Assembly: GCF_902833055.1 (NCBI RefSeq)
Contig: NZ_CADFEJ010000011.1
Coordinates: 62,001 to 126,000, forward strand
DNA: 64,000 nucleotides
Direction of reading: 5' to 3'
Origin: Burkholderia territorii
GTDB taxonomy: Bacteria > Pseudomonadota > Gammaproteobacteria > Burkholderiales > Burkholderiaceae
Positions 1 to 9,380 of the stretch are shown piece by piece. Within the stretch, counting starts at the first letter, position 1. Each line of letters starts with the position of its first letter. The notes beneath the pieces are model-generated. The model was not told the DNA's origin, did no database searches, and was given only the letters and a program-made list of their open reading frames with translations. The translations under genes and the position numbers were made by a program.

Positions 1-38
1 CGACGGCGCGGCGCTGCGGGAAGCGTGGGCACGGACAT
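1..38 (-). CDS. Possible start of an unidentified gene cut by the window edge
   Basis: On the minus strand an ATG at position 38 opens a frame that stays open to the window edge, giving only about twelve residues (MSVPTLPAAPRR). An AGGAA sequence lies about eight bases upstream and could be a ribosome binding site. Too little is visible to name a product. It would be divergent from the glucarate dehydratase gene, so a sugar-acid transporter or regulator is a reasonable guess, but nothing in the sequence shows it. Confidence 0.3.
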   Translation of the reverse strand, partial: MSVPTLPAAPRR

Positions 39-462
39 GAGGCCGGTTCCTTTTTGAATGATCGTGATGTGAGCCGAGGGTTTACGCGGGGTTTGAGCGA
101 ACGCCGATGATTCATTATACTGCGTCACAAGTCATCCGACGACTGATGATCGAGACACGGATCTCCTGTCGACCGAGGCCGGCGCACGAGCGCCTGCCGG
201 GTCCCGTGGTTCGCGATCGGCCGGCATTCGCGCTTGCGCGCGGCTGCCGGCGCCCGGTTTCACGGTCGGCCGAAGCATGCATCCGCGCTTGCTCCAGTCT
301 GCCGCGACGCCGGCATCGAGCGGGTCGCCCTCACCCTGTCGGGTTGCTGTCGACATGCGGGCTTGCGCGCCGCGCACGTCGGTTGTCGAATGATCGCACC
401 TCCCGCCGCGCGCGGCAAAGCTTTTGCCGCACGGCATCGCCCACTCTTTCGCCATCGCCGCC
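39..462. other. Long intergenic region upstream of gudD
   Basis: I see no convincing coding frame in these 424 bases; short frames on both strands have no recognisable product. The notable content is one good sigma70-type promoter pointing towards gudD (listed separately), which would leave an untranslated leader of roughly 330 bases. Confidence 0.5.
93..121 (+). promoter_or_regulatory. Sigma70-type promoter, probably for gudD
   Basis: TTGAGC (93-98) and TATACT (116-121) are separated by exactly 17 bases in an otherwise GC-rich region. It faces gudD. Activity is inferred from consensus only. Confidence 0.5.
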
Positions 463-1815
463 ATGAACGCCGTCACTGCCTCGCCTACCCACGACACGCC
501 ACGCATCGTCGAGCTGCAAGCCATACCGGTCGCCGGCCACGACAGCATGCTGCTCAACCTGAGCGGCGCGCATGGCCCGTTCTTCACCCGCAACCTCGTG
601 ATCCTGAAGGATAGCGCGGGCCGCACCGGCGTCGGCGAGGTGCCGGGCGGCGAAAGCATCCGCCGCACGCTCGACGATGCACGCGCGCTCGTCGTCGGCC
701 AGCCGGTCGGCAACTACCATGCGGTGCTCAACGACGTGCGGCGTACCTTTGCCGACCGCGACGCGAGCGGCCGCGGGCTGCAGACCTTCGACCTGCGCAC
801 CACGATCCACGCGGTCACCGCGCTCGAAGCCGCGCTGCTCGACCTGCTCGGCCAGCATCTCGGCGTGCCCGTGGCCGCCCTGCTCGGCGAGGGACAGCAG
901 CGCGAGCGCGTCGAAATGCTCGGTTACCTGTTCTACGTCGGCGACCGCAAGCAAACCGCGCTGCCCTATCGCGACGGGCGCGACGCGACCGACGACTGGA
1001 CACGCGTACGCGACGAGGCCGCGCTCACGCCCGAGGCGGTCGTGCGCCTCGCCGAAGCCGCGCATGCGCGCTACGGGTTCAACGATTTCAAGCTGAAGGG
1101 CGGCGTGTTCGAAGGCGCACGCGAGGTCGAAGCCGTGACGGCGCTCGCCGAGCGCTTCCCCGACGCGCGCGTGACGCTCGATCCGAACGGCGCATGGTCG
1201 CTCGACGAGGCCGTGCGGCTGTGCCGCGACCTGCATCACGTGCTCGCGTATGCGGAAGATCCGTGCGGTGCGGAAAACGGCTACTCGGGCCGCGAGGTGA
1301 TGGCCGAATTCCGCCGCGCGACCGGGCTGCCGACGGCGACCAACATGATCGCGACCGACTGGCGGCAGATGGGCCACGCGGTGCAGTTGCAGGCGGTCGA
1401 CATCCCGCTGGCCGATCCGCACTTCTGGACGATGCAGGGCTCGGTGCGCGTCGCGCAGATGTGCCGCGACTGGGGCCTCACGTGGGGTTCGCATTCGAAC
1501 AATCACTTCGACGTGTCGCTCGCGATGTTCACGCACGTCGCGGCCGCCGCGCCCGGCCAGGTCACCGCGATCGACACGCACTGGATCTGGCAGGACGGCG
1601 AACGGCTGGCGCGCGAGCCGCTGAAGATCGAGAACGGGCTCGTGGAAGTGCCGAAGCGTCCGGGCCTCGGCGTCGACATCGACATGGATGCGGTCGCGCG
1701 CGCACACGAGCTGTACAAGCAACATGCGCTCGGCGCGCGCGACGATGCAGCCGCGATGCAGTATCTGATTCCGGGATGGACGTTCAACAACAAGCGCCCG
1801 TGCCTCGTGCGCTGA
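463..1815 (+). CDS. gudD: Glucarate dehydratase
   Basis: An enolase-superfamily enzyme that dehydrates D-glucarate (and often L-idarate) to 5-keto-4-deoxyglucarate, the first step of cytosolic hexarate catabolism. The 450-residue length is that of the family. Visible hallmarks are the KLK base motif in NDFKLKGG, the metal-ligand segments LDPNGAW and EDPCG, the ATNMIATDW segment, and GSHSNNHFD, which carries the catalytic histidine region typical of GudD rather than other enolase-like enzymes. I start at the ATG at 463, because the longer frame from 424 adds residues with no family match. It stands alone here; no glucarate transporter or aldolase is in view. A 28-bp spacing to a GC hairpin follows the stop. 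Confidence 0.93.
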   Translation: MNAVTASPTHDTPRIVELQAIPVAGHDSMLLNLSGAHGPFFTRNLVILKDSAGRTGVGEVPGGESIRRTLDDARALVVGQPVGNYHAVLNDVRRTFADRDASGRGLQTFDLRTTIHAVTALEAALLDLLGQHLGVPVAALLGEGQQRERVEMLGYLFYVGDRKQTALPYRDGRDATDDWTRVRDEAALTPEAVVRLAEAAHARYGFNDFKLKGGVFEGAREVEAVTALAERFPDARVTLDPNGAWSLDEAVRLCRDLHHVLAYAEDPCGAENGYSGREVMAEFRRATGLPTATNMIATDWRQMGHAVQLQAVDIPLADPHFWTMQGSVRVAQMCRDWGLTWGSHSNNHFDVSLAMFTHVAAAAPGQVTAIDTHWIWQDGERLAREPLKIENGLVEVPKRPGLGVDIDMDAVARAHELYKQHALGARDDAAAMQYLIPGWTFNNKRPCLVR

Positions 1816-1827
1816 GCGCGGGACGCG

Positions 1828-1847
1828 CCGGGCGGCGGCCCGCCCGG
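1828..1847. terminator. GC-rich hairpin between convergent genes
   Basis: CCGGGCGG (1828-1835) pairs with CCGCCCGG (1840-1847) around a four-base loop, shortly after the gudD stop and before the convergent gene end. There is no T-run, so it may be only a weak terminator or a transcript-end structure. Confidence 0.35.
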
Positions 1848-1870
1848 TCGAAAGTCCTGGCCGGCTGAGC

Positions 1871-2335
1871 CTATCCGGCCAGCCCGATCCCCCGCGCCAT
1901 TCCCGACGCGGCGAACACGATGACCATCACGAGCATGGCCTGCCAGTGGCCGATCCGCACGTAGGTTCGTGCGCGGCCCAGATCGGGCATTTGCCGTTGC
2001 CGCGCGGCGATGCGCCAGCGGATCAGCCCGAGCATCGGCACGATCTCGAGCAGCAGGATCAACACGAGCGCGGTCATCTTGACGTGAAAGAGCGGCTCGT
2101 GAAGGTAATATGCGGCGCCCTTCTCGAAGCCGCCGAACGCGCGTGTGAGCCCGGTGGCGATCAGCACCAGCGCGGACAATCCCCAGGCCGCGTCGGCCTT
2201 GAACACGCCGGGCAGGTCGGCGGCCTGCGCCGATGCGATGACCCGGCGCAGCGCGCGGTTGCGCCCCGCTATCGCGGCGAACGCGACGCCGAACGCCATC
2301 AGGTGAACGGCTGCCAGCAACCAGCGAACGATCAT
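1871..2335 (-). CDS. DUF2214-like small inner-membrane protein
   Basis: A 154-residue protein with four predicted membrane spans: residues about 3-20, 50-68, 85-108 and 130-150. The layout, the early HLMAFG segment and the conserved PLFHVKM stretch resemble the DUF2214/CopD-related membrane families, whose biochemical role is not established. The start is an ATG at 2335. It is followed downstream only by the convergent gudD gene and preceded by an unrelated membrane protein, so context gives little about its job. Confidence 0.6.
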   Translation of the reverse strand: MIVRWLLAAVHLMAFGVAFAAIAGRNRALRRVIASAQAADLPGVFKADAAWGLSALVLIATGLTRAFGGFEKGAAYYLHEPLFHVKMTALVLILLLEIVPMLGLIRWRIAARQRQMPDLGRARTYVRIGHWQAMLVMVIVFAASGMARGIGLAG

Positions 2336-2373
2336 TCGTGCCTCCGTGTCGCCCGCGCGCCGCGCAGGCCTTG

Positions 2374-3174
2374 TCAGACGATCTGTTTGAGGGCAGCGTC
2401 GAGCGCGAGCACCGCGACGCGGTCGCCTTCGGTCGCGAGCGGTGCGCGCATCACGATCTGCCGGTTATGGCCGACGGCCGCCGGCGAATCCCACAGCAGT
2501 TCCACCTGCGGCCGCCGAAACAGGCTGCCGCGAGGCGGCGGCACGGCAGCCGCCGGCGCCGCCTGCTCGACCGCGCCGGCCGCGCCGCGGCCCGGCCAGC
2601 GTACCGACAGTTCGCGCGCGTCGTACTGGCCGACCTTGCGGCTCTCCATCCACACGATCGCGGTGCGCGTGAGCGTATCGAGCGAGATGGCGTAGCGGCC
2701 GACCGCGAAGCGGCGCGCGGCAACATTGGTGCGCCACAGCGGCCGCGGGCGGCACATCCACACGATCGCCGCATACAGCGCCGGCGCCGCGAGGAGCCAG
2801 CCGTTGGTCGCCGTCACCGCGTGCAGCGCACGGCGCCAGCCGGCCGCCCATGCGAACGCGCCGATCGACCACACGGCAAACAGGAAACCGATCAGCGCGA
2901 AAACGCGCAGCGCCTGACGCAGCCATTGCGGCAGCGGATGGAACGGCCGCTCGGCGCGCGCAGCAGCGCCCGGCAGCGCGAGCAGCAGGAAGATCAGCAC
3001 GAGATAGACGAACGCCCAGGGCGACGACACCATCGCCGACAGCGACGCGCGATAGCCCATCTGGGACATCGAGAACAGCCAGCGCGCGAGCAGCACGAGA
3101 CCGATCGCGCGCAACGCGAAGATCACGCCGGCGCCGGGGGCCGGCGCTGCGCGCGTGGTTTTCGATCTCGCCAA
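2374..3174 (-). CDS. Uncharacterised membrane protein
   Basis: A 266-residue protein I cannot assign to a named family. The N-terminal half has about four hydrophobic segments (residues about 18-36, 50-68, 88-110, 122-142). The C-terminal half is soluble, with an Ala/Pro-rich linker ([16 protein letters not shown]) around residue 205. The frame opens with TTG at 3174, supported by an AGGAG sequence about eight bases upstream; the next in-frame ATG is 36 residues in and would cut the first membrane segment. It is 38 bases upstream of the DUF2214-like gene on the same strand and may be cotranscribed with it. Confidence 0.6.
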   Translation of the reverse strand: MARSKTTRAAPAPGAGVIFALRAIGLVLLARWLFSMSQMGYRASLSAMVSSPWAFVYLVLIFLLLALPGAAARAERPFHPLPQWLRQALRVFALIGFLFAVWSIGAFAWAAGWRRALHAVTATNGWLLAAPALYAAIVWMCRPRPLWRTNVAARRFAVGRYAISLDTLTRTAIVWMESRKVGQYDARELSVRWPGRGAAGAVEQAAPAAAVPPPRGSLFRRPQVELLWDSPAAVGHNRQIVMRAPLATEGDRVAVLALDAALKQIV

Positions 3175-3341
3175 GACTGCTCTCCTCTCGATGTTCGTGC
3201 GGGGCCGGATTTCACGGCACGGCCATTATAGGGACATTACCGTCTGGACAGACGCCCGGATGGCGTGCCGTCCCGCTTCCGGGGCCGTTCGCGGCGCCGG
3301 GCGCGGCGAGAATACAACAGATCCGCGCCGCAGATGTGACA

Positions 3342-3370
3342 ACGCCCCGCCGGGGACCCGGACGGGGCGT
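3342..3370. terminator. GC hairpin downstream of the glycosyltransferase gene
   Basis: ACGCCCCG (3342-3349) pairs with CGGGGCGT (3363-3370) across a 13-base loop. It follows the stop of the minus-strand glycosyltransferase gene. No T-run is present, so terminator function is uncertain. Confidence 0.35.
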
Positions 3371-3410
3371 CGATGACGGCTTCAGCCGCTGCGCGGCCGG
3401 CGCGCCGGCA

Positions 3411-4475
3411 TCAGCCTGCGTTGACTTCGCGCAGCACCGTGCGGCGCTTCTGGCGCAGCAGTTCCTCGTAGCCCTTCACGTAGTTCTGCGCCATCACCTT
3501 CGACGAGAAGCGTGCCTCGAACGCGGCGCGCACCTTCTCGCGCGGCAGCGTATCGAGACGCTTGAGCGCCGCGACGGCCGACAGTTCGTCTTCGACGACG
3601 AAGCCCGACACGCCGTTCTCGATCACTTCCGGCACCGAACCGCGCTTGAACGCGATCACCGGCGTGCCGCACGCCATCGCCTCGATCATCACGAGGCCGA
3701 ACGGCTCCGGCCAGTCGATCGGGAACAGCAGCGCGTGCGCGTTGCCCAGGAATTCGGTCTTTTCCGACTCGCTGATTTCGCCGATGTACTCGACGTGCGG
3801 CAGCGCGAACAGCGGCTTGATCTTCTCTTCGTAGTACGCGCGGTCGGCCTTGTCGAGCTTCGCGGCGATCTTGATCGGCAGGCCGGCCTGCTCGGCGATG
3901 CGAATCGCGGTGTCGACGCGCTTCTCCGGCGAGATGCGGCCGAGGAATGCGAGGTAGCTCGGCTTCACGTTCGGGATCGGCGTCAGCAGGTTTTCCGGCA
4001 GGCCGTGGTACACGGTCGACAGCCAGTTCGCCTGCGGCAGCGGAATACGCTGGTTGTCGGAGATCGACACGACCGGCACGTCGCTGAACGCGTTGAAGAT
4101 CGGCTGGAGTTCCGGCAGGTCGAGACGGCCGTGCATCGTCGTCAGATGCGGGACCGGCTGGCGCGAGAACAGCGAGAACGGGTAGTAGTCGATATGGCAG
4201 TGCAGGACGTCGAACTCTTCCGCACGGCGGCGCACCTGCTCGAGCAGCAGCATGTGCGGGGCCATCACGTCGCGGATCGTCGGATCGAGGCGCAGCGCCT
4301 GCGGCCAGCACGCTTCGAGCTTCGCCGACGTTTGCGAATCGCCGCTCGCGAAGAGCGTGACGTCATGGCCCATCTCGACGAGCGCTTCGGTGAGATAGGA
4401 CACCACTCGCTCGGTACCACCGTACAGTTTCGGGGGCACCGCTTCGTGCAACGGAGCGATTTGGGCGATTCGCAT
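3411..4475 (-). CDS. GT-B fold glycosyltransferase, family 4 type
   Basis: A 354-residue retaining glycosyltransferase of the GT4 group, which moves a sugar from a nucleotide donor to a lipid or saccharide acceptor at the cytosolic membrane face. The N-terminal half has the PPKLYGGTERVVSYL acceptor-side signature common in GT4 enzymes. The C-terminal half has FLGRISPEKRVDTAI and the donor-site EPFGLVMIEAMACGTPVIAF with the E-x7-E motif, then the GSVPEVIENG tail. Donor and acceptor cannot be read from sequence. It is a single gene, divergent from an MsbA-like ABC exporter over a 570-base gap; that adjacency could suggest a shared glycolipid role but is not proof. Confidence 0.82.
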   Translation of the reverse strand: MRIAQIAPLHEAVPPKLYGGTERVVSYLTEALVEMGHDVTLFASGDSQTSAKLEACWPQALRLDPTIRDVMAPHMLLLEQVRRRAEEFDVLHCHIDYYPFSLFSRQPVPHLTTMHGRLDLPELQPIFNAFSDVPVVSISDNQRIPLPQANWLSTVYHGLPENLLTPIPNVKPSYLAFLGRISPEKRVDTAIRIAEQAGLPIKIAAKLDKADRAYYEEKIKPLFALPHVEYIGEISESEKTEFLGNAHALLFPIDWPEPFGLVMIEAMACGTPVIAFKRGSVPEVIENGVSGFVVEDELSAVAALKRLDTLPREKVRAAFEARFSSKVMAQNYVKGYEELLRQKRRTVLREVNAG

Positions 4476-5045
4476 GCGTAACTCCTAAAAAATCGGCTAA
4501 AAACCAGGTATGGGTCGGCAACCTGCCGGCGGTCCGGGCTGGATGCATTTCGTCCGAAGATCGGACGAATCAGCCTGCCGGGGGCGTCGAACCCGCGCTG
4601 CACAAGGAGCGTCGGCGACGCGACAGGCATAGAACGTTTGAAACGAAGACCCGTTGACAGGGGTTCGTAAAAACCTGGACTCGAACCCGGAGCCGATTAT
4701 CTAGGGTTAATCCCGATACGGCGGACAACATTTCAAACACTTTACTTTGTTACAAAGGCGCAACACTTTGCAACCCGCGGACTTGGGCGTCCGTTCTAGA
4801 GTGGAAGGCCCTTTTGGCGTTCCGGGTCCTCCCGTCGCTGCCGGCGTCGCAATTCCGGCGCCTGCGGCAGGCAGGATGAGGATGCCGGATTTTATCTCAA
4901 AATTGGCCGCGCGCCCCTGGCCAGCGCAAGAATTCGCGCAGCGCAATGCACGGCCTTGTTTACAATGCCGGATTATTCAGTCCGAGCGCCCCGTGGGCTG
5001 CGATCCAGCCGAACCGCTCAATCACCGAATCACCGCACGCATATT
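4476..5045. other. Divergent intergenic region between glycosyltransferase and ABC exporter
   Basis: These 570 bases have no convincing gene. A TTGACA hexamer lies at 4654-4659 on the plus strand but has no well-spaced -10. A TACAAT hexamer at 4961-4966 on the plus strand could be the -10 of the ABC exporter promoter, giving a leader of about 70 bases to the TTG at 5046; its -35 is poor. The stretch around 4700-4765 is AT-richer than the surroundings and may hold the minus-strand promoter. Confidence 0.4.
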
Positions 5046-6875
5046 TTGGAATCTCTCACCCCTGCCCAGCGCAACGCCCACAACGCGAAGCTGTCGAGCT
5101 ACGCGCATCGGCCGATCGCGTTCCTGTTCCGCTACATCCGCCTGCATCCCGTCGCGCACCTGATCGTGCTCTGCAGTGTGCTGGCCGCCGTCGGCTGCGC
5201 GCTCGGCTCGCAATATGCGATCAAGCACCTGATCGACGTGCTCGCGACCGGGCGCCATCATCCGGGCCCGCTGTGGAGCGCATTCGCGCTGCTCGTCGGG
5301 CTGATCGCGGCCGACAACCTGCTGTGGCGCGTCGGCGGCTGGGTCGCCGCGCACACGTTCGTCGCGGTCACCGGCGACCTGCGGCGCGACCTGTTCCAGT
5401 ACCTGATCGGCCATTCGCCGACGTATTACTCGGAAAAGCAGCCGGGCACGCTCGCGAGCCGCATCACGGCCACGTCGAACGCCGTCTACACGTCCGAGAA
5501 CACGATGGCCTGGAACGTGCTGCCGCCGTGCATCGCAGTGATGGGCGCGATCCTGATGATCATCGTCGTGAACCCGCTGATGGCTGCCGGCCTGCTCGGC
5601 TGTTCGGCCGTGCTCTCGGTCGTGCTGTTCAAGCTCGCCGGGCGCGGCTCCGCGCGCCATCACGCGTTCGCGGCGAAAGCCGCCGCGGTCGACGGCGAGC
5701 TCGTCGACGTGATCGGCAACATGGGCCTCGTGCGTGCGTTCGGGATGACGCTGCGCGAACAGAAGCGCTTCAGCGCGACGGTGAAGGCCGAGATGGACGC
5801 GCGCCAGCAAAGCCTGCTGTATCTCGAGAAACTGCGGCTGCTGCACGCGGTGATCACCGCGATGCTGTCCGCCGGCCTGCTGGGCTGGGCGCTGTGGCTG
5901 TGGGACCAGGGCCGCGCGACCTCCGGCGACATCGTGCTCGTCAGCTCGCTCGGCTTCACGATCCTGCACGGCACGCGCGATCTGGCGGTCGCGCTCGTCG
6001 ACGTCACGCAGCACGTCGCACGCCTGTCAGAAGCCGTGAAGACGCTGCTCGAGCCGCACGGAATGCCCGATCGCTCCGACGCGCAGCCGCTGTCGGCCAA
6101 GGGCGGGCGCGTCGATTTCGAGCGCGTGACGTTCGCTTATCCGCACCGCCGCGCGATTCTCGATCACTTCGATCTCCATATCGAGCCGGGCCAGCGCGTC
6201 GGCCTGATCGGCAAGTCGGGCGCCGGCAAGTCGACCGTGCTCGCGCTGCTGCAGCGCTTCTACGATACGCAGGACGGCGCCGTGAAGGTCGACGGTCAGG
6301 ACGTGAAGACCATCACGCAGGACAGCCTGCGCCACGCGATCGCGCTCGTGCCGCAGGACATCTCGCTGCTGCACCGGACCATCTACGACAACATCGCGTA
6401 CGGCCGCCCCGATGCGACCCGCGAGGAAGTGCTCGCGGCCGCGCGCGATGCCCGCTGCGCGGAGTTCATCGAAGCGATGCCGGAAGGCTATGACACCATC
6501 GTCGGCGACCGTGGCGTGAAGCTGTCGGGCGGCCAGCGCCAGCGCATCGCGATCGCGCGCGCAATCCTGAAGGACGCGCCGATCCTGCTGCTCGACGAGG
6601 CGACCTCCGCACTCGACAGCGCATCCGAGGAAGCGATCCAGAGCGCACTCGACCGCCTGATGGTCGGCCGCACGGTGATCGCGATCGCGCACCGCCTGTC
6701 GACGCTGCGCAACTTCGACCGGATCATCGTGATGAGCAACGGCAAGGTGATCGACGACGGCAGCCCCGACGTGCTGCGCAACCGCCCGGGCCTGTACCGC
6801 GACCTGCTTGCGAAGCAGCACGGCCGCCATCACGTGCCCGACGGCACCACACCGACCGGCGCACGCGTGGCCTGA
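5046..6875 (+). CDS. MsbA-type ABC exporter (permease-ATPase fusion)
   Basis: A half-transporter of about 609 residues with a six-span membrane domain followed by one ATPase domain; such proteins dimerise in the inner membrane and export lipids or hydrophobic compounds. The ATPase shows Walker A GKSGAGKST, Q-loop region LVPQDISLLHRTI, signature LSGGQRQRIAIARAI, Walker B ILLLDEATSALD and the switch histidine in AIAHRLSTL. The family is like MsbA (lipid A flippase), but I cannot tell lipid A from another substrate. No ATG is available at the N-terminus. I use the TTG at 5046 because the putative -10 at 4961 lies downstream of the longer frame's start at 4956. There is no clear Shine-Dalgarno. 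Confidence 0.8.
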   Translation: MESLTPAQRNAHNAKLSSYAHRPIAFLFRYIRLHPVAHLIVLCSVLAAVGCALGSQYAIKHLIDVLATGRHHPGPLWSAFALLVGLIAADNLLWRVGGWVAAHTFVAVTGDLRRDLFQYLIGHSPTYYSEKQPGTLASRITATSNAVYTSENTMAWNVLPPCIAVMGAILMIIVVNPLMAAGLLGCSAVLSVVLFKLAGRGSARHHAFAAKAAAVDGELVDVIGNMGLVRAFGMTLREQKRFSATVKAEMDARQQSLLYLEKLRLLHAVITAMLSAGLLGWALWLWDQGRATSGDIVLVSSLGFTILHGTRDLAVALVDVTQHVARLSEAVKTLLEPHGMPDRSDAQPLSAKGGRVDFERVTFAYPHRRAILDHFDLHIEPGQRVGLIGKSGAGKSTVLALLQRFYDTQDGAVKVDGQDVKTITQDSLRHAIALVPQDISLLHRTIYDNIAYGRPDATREEVLAAARDARCAEFIEAMPEGYDTIVGDRGVKLSGGQRQRIAIARAILKDAPILLLDEATSALDSASEEAIQSALDRLMVGRTVIAIAHRLSTLRNFDRIIVMSNGKVIDDGSPDVLRNRPGLYRDLLAKQHGRHHVPDGTTPTGARVA

Positions 6876-6895
6876 CGCCGCGCCGCGCAGCCGAC

Positions 6896-6934
6896 AAAAA
6901 AAGCCGCCGTGCACCAGGCACGGCGGCTTTTTTT
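6896..6934. terminator. Bidirectional intrinsic terminator
   Basis: GCCGCCGTGC (6903-6912) and GCACGGCGGC (6918-6927) form a perfect 10-bp stem flanked by seven A on one side and a T-run on the other. It ends both the plus-strand ABC gene and the minus-strand otsA transcript. Confidence 0.88.
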
Positions 6935-6971
6935 CATGGCGTCACGCGAGCGCCGCCGCGCGGCGCGCGCG

Positions 6972-8348
6972 TTACACGCGCTGCAGGTCGCGCAGGAAGT
7001 TGTCGCGCCACACCGACACGTTGTTCTCGCGCAGCTGCGCGATCATGTCCGCATAACGCGCGCGCCGCTCGGCAAGCGGCATCGTCAGCGCCTGCGACAG
7101 CGCATCGGCCATCCCGTCGATGTCGATCGGATTGACGATCAGCGCGCCCGTGAGTTCGCGCGCGGCACCCGCGAAACGCGACAGCACGAGCACGCCCGGG
7201 TCCTCCGGATTCTGCGCGGACACGTACTCCTTCGCGACGAGGTTCATCCCGTCGCGCAGCGGCGTCACGAAGCCCACGCGCGCGAGGCGATACAGCGCGG
7301 CCAGCACCTGCCGGTCGTACTGGCGGTGAATGTAGAGGATCGGCGCCCAGTCGAGCTCCGCGTAGCGGCCATTGATGCGCCCCGACTCCGCCTCGAGCTG
7401 CAGGCGGATGTCCTGGTACGCGCGCAGGTCGGCCCGCGTCGACGGCGCGATCTGCAGGAACGACACGCGGTTGCGGATCGACGCCTGATGCTCCAGCAGC
7501 TTCTCGAATGCGCGGAACCGCTCGACGAGCCCTTTCGAATAGTCGAGCCGGTCGACGCTCATGATCAACTGGCGCCCGCGCAGCGACGTGGCCATGCGCG
7601 CGGCCTTGCCGTGCTCGCCGGCCTGCGCGAGCGACGCGATCTCGTCCGGATACACGCCGATCGGATACGCGGCCGCACGCAGCGTGTTGCCGAACGCGCT
7701 GACGCGCATCGTGCGCCCTTCGCGCGCCACTTCGCCGCCGGCCTCGAATTCGATGTAGTCGCAGAACGCGCGCAGGTCCGGCTCGGTCTGGAAGCCGAGC
7801 AGGTCGAACGCGCACAGCGACTCGACGAGCTCGCGATGCGGCGGCACGTTGACGAGCACCTGCGCGGCCGGAAACGGGATGTGCAGGAAAAAGCCGATGC
7901 GGTTCTTCACGCCGGCCGCGCGCAGCGCACGTGCGAACGGGATCAGGTGATAGTCGTGCACCCAGATCACGTCGTCGTCCTGCAGCAGCGGCACGAGCTG
8001 CTGCGCGAGCCATACGTTCACGCGGCCGTAGCCTTCGAACTCGTGGCGATCGTACTGGATCAGGTCCGCCCGGTAATGAAACGCGGGCCACAGCGTCGCG
8101 TTCGAGAAACCGCGGTAGTACTGGTCGTAATCGCGGCGCGACAGCCCGACGGTCGCGAACGTCACGGGGCCGCGCTCCTCGATGTGGATCTGCGGCGCAC
8201 CGGACGCGACCACCTCGCCGCTCCAGCCGAACCACATGCCGCCCGTCTCCTTCAGCGCGTCGTACACACCGATCGCGAGACCACCCGCCGCCGGCTCGCC
8301 TTCCGAAATCGGGGCGACGCGGTTCGAAACGATGATGAGTCGACTCAT
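6972..8348 (-). CDS. otsA: Trehalose-6-phosphate synthase (UDP-forming)
   Basis: A 458-residue GT20 enzyme joining UDP-glucose and glucose-6-phosphate to make trehalose-6-phosphate in the cytosol, for osmotic and desiccation protection. Visible family segments are the N-terminal SNRVAP, the glucose-6-phosphate-site region [10 protein letters not shown] near residue 130, the [11 protein letters not shown] donor-site motif near residue 260, and the [13 protein letters not shown] segment near residue 360. Length is normal for OtsA. Its ATG overlaps the stop of otsB by four bases (ATGA), so the pair is translationally coupled, phosphatase first. Confidence 0.96.
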   Translation of the reverse strand: MSRLIIVSNRVAPISEGEPAAGGLAIGVYDALKETGGMWFGWSGEVVASGAPQIHIEERGPVTFATVGLSRRDYDQYYRGFSNATLWPAFHYRADLIQYDRHEFEGYGRVNVWLAQQLVPLLQDDDVIWVHDYHLIPFARALRAAGVKNRIGFFLHIPFPAAQVLVNVPPHRELVESLCAFDLLGFQTEPDLRAFCDYIEFEAGGEVAREGRTMRVSAFGNTLRAAAYPIGVYPDEIASLAQAGEHGKAARMATSLRGRQLIMSVDRLDYSKGLVERFRAFEKLLEHQASIRNRVSFLQIAPSTRADLRAYQDIRLQLEAESGRINGRYAELDWAPILYIHRQYDRQVLAALYRLARVGFVTPLRDGMNLVAKEYVSAQNPEDPGVLVLSRFAGAARELTGALIVNPIDIDGMADALSQALTMPLAERRARYADMIAQLRENNVSVWRDNFLRDLQRV

Positions 8349-9097
8349 GCGCCTTGCTGCTCCGCGTGAAGCCAGCGGGCGATCTGCTCGTGCAATGCGT
8401 CGACCGAGTCGAGCCGCGTGCGGGCCGACGTCTCGCCCGCGCCGACCTTGATCGACAGGCCGCCGCGCGCATTGACCACCGCGAAGCCCTTCTCGTCGGT
8501 CAGGTCGTCGCCCGCGAACAGCGGCATGCGGCCCGCGAACGGCGGCTCGTCGAGAAACGCGGCCAGCGCGCGCCCCTTGTCGACGCCCTTCGGCTTGATC
8601 TCGAATACCATCTTGCCGGGTTGCAGCACGTACGCATCCGCGTATTCGGCGACGAGGCGCTCGGCCGCTTCGCGCGCGACCGGCTCGCGCTCGGGCGCGT
8701 TGCGGTAGTGCAGCGCGACGGCCGCGCCCTTGATCTCGAGCAGCATGCCCGGATGACGGTCGACGATGGCCGCGAGTTCGCGCTCGATGCGCAGCAGCCG
8801 TTCGTCGTTGAAGCCGATACGCTGCGTGTCGCCGTTCGCATCGCGACGTTCGGCGCCGTGCAGGCCCGCGATCGGCAGATCGGGCATTTTCAGGAACGTG
8901 TCGAGATTGTCGATGCCGCGACCCGACACGACAGCGACCGCACCGTGCGTGCGGCGCCGCAGTTCGTCGAGCAGCGTCAGCAGCGACGGCGGCACGTGAA
9001 TGCTGTCCGGCGTCGGCGCCAGCTCGACGAGCGTGCCGTCGAAGTCGAAAAAGAACGCGGTATCGGTCAGGGACAGGGAAGCCGGAACGGATTGCAT
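8345..9097 (-). CDS. otsB: Trehalose-6-phosphate phosphatase
   Basis: A 250-residue HAD-superfamily phosphatase that removes phosphate from trehalose-6-phosphate to release trehalose. The catalytic motif FFFDFDGTLVEL lies near residue 20, the second motif VVSGRGIDNL near 60, and the metal-binding motif GDDLTDEKGF near 200. I start at the ATG at 9097; a longer frame begins at a TTG at 9127 with ten residues that lack family resemblance. It is the first gene of the otsB-otsA operon and overlaps otsA by four bases. The upstream 280 bases to the divergent Sco gene hold no strong promoter that I can point to. Confidence 0.94.
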   Translation of the reverse strand: MQSVPASLSLTDTAFFFDFDGTLVELAPTPDSIHVPPSLLTLLDELRRRTHGAVAVVSGRGIDNLDTFLKMPDLPIAGLHGAERRDANGDTQRIGFNDERLLRIERELAAIVDRHPGMLLEIKGAAVALHYRNAPEREPVAREAAERLVAEYADAYVLQPGKMVFEIKPKGVDKGRALAAFLDEPPFAGRMPLFAGDDLTDEKGFAVVNARGGLSIKVGAGETSARTRLDSVDALHEQIARWLHAEQQGA

Positions 9098-9380
9098 CGA
9101 TTCGATGGTCTGAGGAGCGGCCGGCAAACGCGCGGCCGCCGCTTCGAGAATGGAATTGTGCGCATCTTACCGCGCCTGCGTATCGAGATGGGCGAAACCG
9201 GCGGAGGGCGGGCCGCGCGCGGCCACGCGCGTCGACTGCGACATATTGCCCCGTTCGCCCGTGCCGTACGGGTTTCGAAAGGACGCAGGCGCGGGAATTG
9301 CGCTACAGTCGGCAACCGCCGGCCGCGCGACGCATGGCGCCGCGCCGGCCGACGACCGTTCCGTCCGATCGAGCCCCAGG

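Noticed and set aside
4654-4659. TTGACA as the -35 of a promoter for the ABC exporter
   Set aside because: No acceptable -10 lies 15-19 bases downstream on the same strand.
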